The position numbers were made by a program, and so were the translations under genes. A stretch of DNA of 5,030 nucleotides from Chlamydiae bacterium RIFCSPHIGHO2_12_FULL_49_9 (GTDB lineage Bacteria > Chlamydiota > Chlamydiia > Chlamydiales > SM23-39): the NCBI GenBank assembly GCA_001794935.1, contig MGLY01000054.1, positions 4,659 through 9,688 of the forward strand, written 5' to 3'. The notes under the pieces are model-generated. The model was given only the letters and a program-made list of their open reading frames with translations. It ran no database searches and was not told the DNA's origin. The stretch's first letter is position 1, and each line of letters begins with the position of its first letter. Positions 4,873 to 5,030 of the stretch are shown here, piece after piece.

Positions 4873-5030
4873 CAAGCCATTTTCCCCAAAACGCGCCCGC
4901 CTATAAGATGAAAGTGGAGATGAAAAATTGTCTGTCCCGCATCAGCCCCATTGTTTGTCAAAAGGCGGTACCCCTCTTCAATTCCCTTTTCTTCGGCAAT
5001 CTTTTGGGCAACTTCTATAATTTCTCCGAT
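4872..5030 (-). CDS. HIT-family (histidine triad) nucleotide-binding protein, C-terminal part
   Basis: The last 52 residues are in the window and the gene continues past its right edge. The reading frame shows the HINT-type C-terminus: YRLLTNNGADAGQTIFHLHFHLIGGR, with the histidine triad H-L-H-F-H-L and the upstream N-N-G-x-x-A-G-Q-T segment that contacts the nucleotide phosphate. HINT proteins hydrolyse phosphoramidate and acyl adenylates such as AMP-lysine, and are typically 110-120 residues. The visible part ends in GGRVLGKMA, close to other bacterial family members. The gene lies upstream of the HEAT-repeat gene on the same strand. A link between the two is not evident from sequence. Confidence 0.93.
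   Translation of the reverse strand: MGEIIEVAQKIAEEKGIEEGYRLLTNNGADAGQTIFHLHFHLIGGRVLGKMA

Overview
The window looks like a chromosomal segment from a member of the phylum Chlamydiae, most likely an environmental, amoeba-associated family rather than Chlamydia itself. EF-Tu and IF-1 read as close relatives of the Chlamydia proteins. The minus-strand order infA, tRNA-Thr, tuf, tRNA-Trp, then probably secE is the chlamydial arrangement leading into nusG and the L11/L10/rpoB ribosomal cluster. The sequence does not let me name a genus.

The left part (1-1807) is a translation block read leftward. It holds infA (IF-1), tRNA-Thr(GGT), tuf (EF-Tu), tRNA-Trp(CCA) and the first codons of a gene that is by position secE. 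The spacers around tRNA-Trp hold compact hairpins, two of them with GNRA-type loops in the minus-strand RNA, and no clear terminator. This fits one transcript that is cut to free the tRNAs.

The middle part (1808-3077) is the unusual region. Two copies of a 170-171 bp element, about 91 % identical by hand alignment, lie in opposite orientation at 1817-1986 and 2896-3066. Each has 25-bp imperfect terminal inverted repeats, an inner inverted repeat and a central hairpin, so each strand can fold into one long interrupted hairpin. They resemble a non-autonomous mobile element (MITE-like) with TA at both ends. They bracket two rightward genes: a stand-alone sufE and an unrecognised 128-codon gene whose last 21 codons lie inside the right-hand copy. 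The left copy stops 9 bp before the infA start codon, and infA has no Shine-Dalgarno sequence. The right copy stops 11 bp from the stop codon of the next gene.

The right part (3078-5030) is again read leftward. It holds a HIT-family nucleotide-binding protein (C-terminal 52 residues only), then a 577-residue probably exported TPR/HEAT-repeat protein with its own candidate promoter and a good ribosome binding site.

No transposase, CRISPR array, phage gene or rRNA is visible. The part most likely to be undescribed is the inverted repeat pair and its effects on the genes it touches.
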